This document shows positions 61,903 through 63,304 of a DNA stretch of 63,304 bases, piece after piece. The stretch lies in the NCBI GenBank assembly GCA_022826755.1, contig JAJDUG010000001.1:1-63304 (forward strand), read 5' to 3'. The notes below the pieces were generated by a model, which searched no databases, had not been told where the DNA came from, and worked only from the letters and a program-made list of their open reading frames with translations. The DNA is from Acidobacteriota bacterium (GTDB lineage Bacteria; Acidobacteriota; Terriglobia; Versatilivoradales; Versatilivoraceae). The position numbers were made by a program, and so were the translations under genes. Each line of letters begins with the position of its first letter. The first letter of the stretch is position 1.

Positions 61903-62898
61903 TCAGTCCAGGTAAAAACCGGCGCCGATGAGCACCGGGACTCCGAAGGAGGTGACCCTCTTGACGAAAGTCACCTTGCGTTGCCACTGGTTGGTGGCCG
62001 GATTCCGGTTGGAGTAATAGAGAAAGGTTTCGCCGAAGGCATCGGCAGCCGCCAGGACGTTCCGGCCCCCGAAGCTGTCGATGTAGGCCGAAGACAACTC
62101 GGATCCGATCAGGGGATTTGCCGGGGAGCCGCTGAAGAAAGTGTAGCCATAGGTGTCCAGTCCGAACAGATAGATGGAGCCGCTTCGCCACCGGGGATCG
62201 TTGGCCAGGCTGACCGAGGCGAAATAGCCCTTCGAGTCCAGCTCCATGGCGGCGCAGCGAACAAACTCCTGCAGCCGCTCCCGGGAAGGATCGGAGCCGA
62301 GCATGGCGGCATTGACTTCCTCGCTCCGGCAGGTGCCGGGCAGGTCGCGCCGGTAGATCCCCGCCCCGATCGCGGCCGGGATCCCTTCCCAGTCGATCGT
62401 CTTGAAATAGGATGCCTTCGGCTCAATGCTCCCTGTCAACGGGTTGGTGAAGGCATAGTAGACCCACCCGTCGCCGAAGCCCGACCCGATACGATAGAAT
62501 TCCGACATGAGGTCATTGCCGTAGTCGTCCCTCAGAAACCCCCACGGCGTCCCTTCCCTCGACGGGTCGGGCGGCTGAACGAGTGCGCGGGAGGCTCCGG
62601 GCACCGGTGTGAGTTCGGCGACGAAGACATAGATGGGGCCGTACTTCCACCTCTCGTCCTCATGGAAGGCGCGCCGGGCCTCGTCAAAGCCCATTTCCTG
62701 GACGTACTCGTAGGCGCATTGCACGAAGACTTCGGCATCCTTCGGTGTCTCGACAGCCCTGGCGACGACGGATTGATCCGCACAGGTCAGAGGACCCGGA
62801 TAGCTGATGGGAGTCTGGGCGGCGCCTGTCAAGGGAATCAACACCAGCGGGAGGAGCCAAGAGGATCCCATTCGACCGAGCACTGTGCGTTTCATCAT
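61903..62898 (-). CDS. Secreted protein with two tandem Cache-like domains
   Basis: 331 residues, signal peptide (MGSSWLLPLVLIPLTGAA) then two similar halves of about 140 residues. Each begins with a helical YVQ/FVRCAAMELDSKG-type segment, has a RWKYGPIYVFV / RWRSGSIYLFGLD strand, and closes with YFKTIDWEGIPAAIGAGIYR or FVKRVTSFGVPVLIGAGFYL. This is the single-Cache-2 pattern of chemoreceptor and kinase sensor domains, here as a free secreted protein with no membrane anchor or output domain. ATG 62898 has GGAGG six bases ahead; ATG 62904 is too close to it. Ligand unknown. Confidence 0.7.
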   Translation of the reverse strand: MMKRTVLGRMGSSWLLPLVLIPLTGAAQTPISYPGPLTCADQSVVARAVETPKDAEVFVQCAYEYVQEMGFDEARRAFHEDERWKYGPIYVFVAELTPVPGASRALVQPPDPSREGTPWGFLRDDYGNDLMSEFYRIGSGFGDGWVYYAFTNPLTGSIEPKASYFKTIDWEGIPAAIGAGIYRRDLPGTCRSEEVNAAMLGSDPSRERLQEFVRCAAMELDSKGYFASVSLANDPRWRSGSIYLFGLDTYGYTFFSGSPANPLIGSELSSAYIDSFGGRNVLAAADAFGETFLYYSNRNPATNQWQRKVTFVKRVTSFGVPVLIGAGFYLD

Positions 62899-63139
62899 TG
62901 TCATCCTCCGTCCAACTAATTGCCTGACAGCGGCTTATGGAAGCATCCAGATAGATGTGATCCGGTACAGGCCGGAGGTTATCAAAGCGAACCATAAGAG
63001 ATCAACACAGCGCACAGGGACAGGCATCCCGTGGCAGGGGAGGCCGGTCACGCGGTGATCCTGGTTCCTGAACCGACTGGGGGTTATCCGAAAGGCCTCG
63101 GGGAAAGGCATCCACCAATCCGTGAGGGTTGTTCCCAAA

Positions 63140-63304
63140 CTAGGCGAGGATCTCGTGGAGGATCCGTCCGTGGACGTCGGTGAGGCGGAAGTCGCGGCCC
63201 GAGTAGCGGTAGGTGAGCCGTTCGTGGTCCAGGCCCATCAGGTGGAGGATGGTGGCGTGCAGGTCGTGGACGTGCACCCGGTCGTGGACGGCCCGCATGC
63301 CGAA
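63140..63304 (-). CDS. DUF1501 protein, C-terminal end (runs off the window)
   Basis: Fifty-four codons and a TAG in the frame entering from the right edge. The residues [20 protein letters not shown] and [16 protein letters not shown] match the C-terminal end of the DUF1501 protein at 27848-29302 ([20 protein letters not shown]). The start lies beyond 63304. The 241 bases between it and the Cache gene start contain no supported gene. Confidence 0.85.
   Translation of the reverse strand, partial: FGMRAVHDRVHVHDLHATILHLMGLDHERLTYRYSGRDFRLTDVHGRILHEILA

Overview
This 63.3 kb window is GC-rich bacterial chromosome. It most resembles an uncultured member of the Acidobacteriota. The best evidence is a VWFA-related protein of the acidobacterial type (45959-47830), an Oar-like TonB receptor with a carboxypeptidase-regulatory N-terminal domain (417-3860), and many secreted proteins of the PSD1/DUF1549/DUF1553 cytochrome and DUF1501 families, which are shared with Planctomycetota. 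The phylum call is inference; no rRNA or tRNA gene was seen.

Layout. 1-7.6 kb: repeat remnants, the Oar-like receptor, a slipin divergent from a glutamate dehydrogenase, and a HypE/AIR-synthase-like protein. 7.6-11.6 kb: a hairpin-rich leader, then three tightly packed genes (Tat-exported type-1 substrate-binding protein, kinase-less HAMP sensor, OFA-type MFS carrier) with no ABC permease or ATPase. 11.6-18.2 kb: housekeeping genes on the minus strand (rpoD, rtcB, nadB, mgtE). 18.7-24.7 kb: a GHL10-like TIM-barrel protein, an NHL-type beta-propeller and a subtilase. 25.2-37.2 kb: a minus-strand run in transcription order VCBS/FG-GAP protein, DMFase-like protein, PSD1 cytochrome, DUF1501, GHL10-like protein, PhyH dioxygenase, with a FucP-like symporter divergent at 37.5 kb. 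It looks like a locus for taking up and oxidising an unknown organic substrate.

38.7-44.5 kb: a composite palindromic repeat, an MFS carrier, a cluster of CAGGAT-type repeats, a PhoD-like phosphatase and two tandem PhyH proteins. 44.6-50.9 kb: an AAA/DUF4143 ATPase with a possibly leaderless promoter, the VWFA protein, a GT-C-like membrane protein split by a frameshift in a run of seven T, and a CmoB-like methyltransferase. 50.9-54.3 kb: alpha/alpha-barrel protein, M19 dipeptidase homologue and lactonase, as a minus-strand operon. 54.4-63.3 kb: PPC-domain protein, second PSD1 cytochrome, then a PD-(D/E)XK nuclease and a DUF433 antitoxin with a decapitated toxin, then a second DUF1501, a tandem-Cache secreted protein and the end of a third DUF1501.

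Two dispersed intergenic repeat families run through the window: element A (CACGAAGACACACGAAG type) and element B (CAGGAT type). Element A supplies the first codons of the nuclease gene and the last codons of the frameshifted membrane protein. I saw no CRISPR array, transposase, integrase, phage gene or complete known defence system. The most interesting items are the SBP-HAMP-OFA cassette, the cargo lodged between the PSD1 and DUF1501 genes, the slippery T run, and the repeat-derived protein termini.
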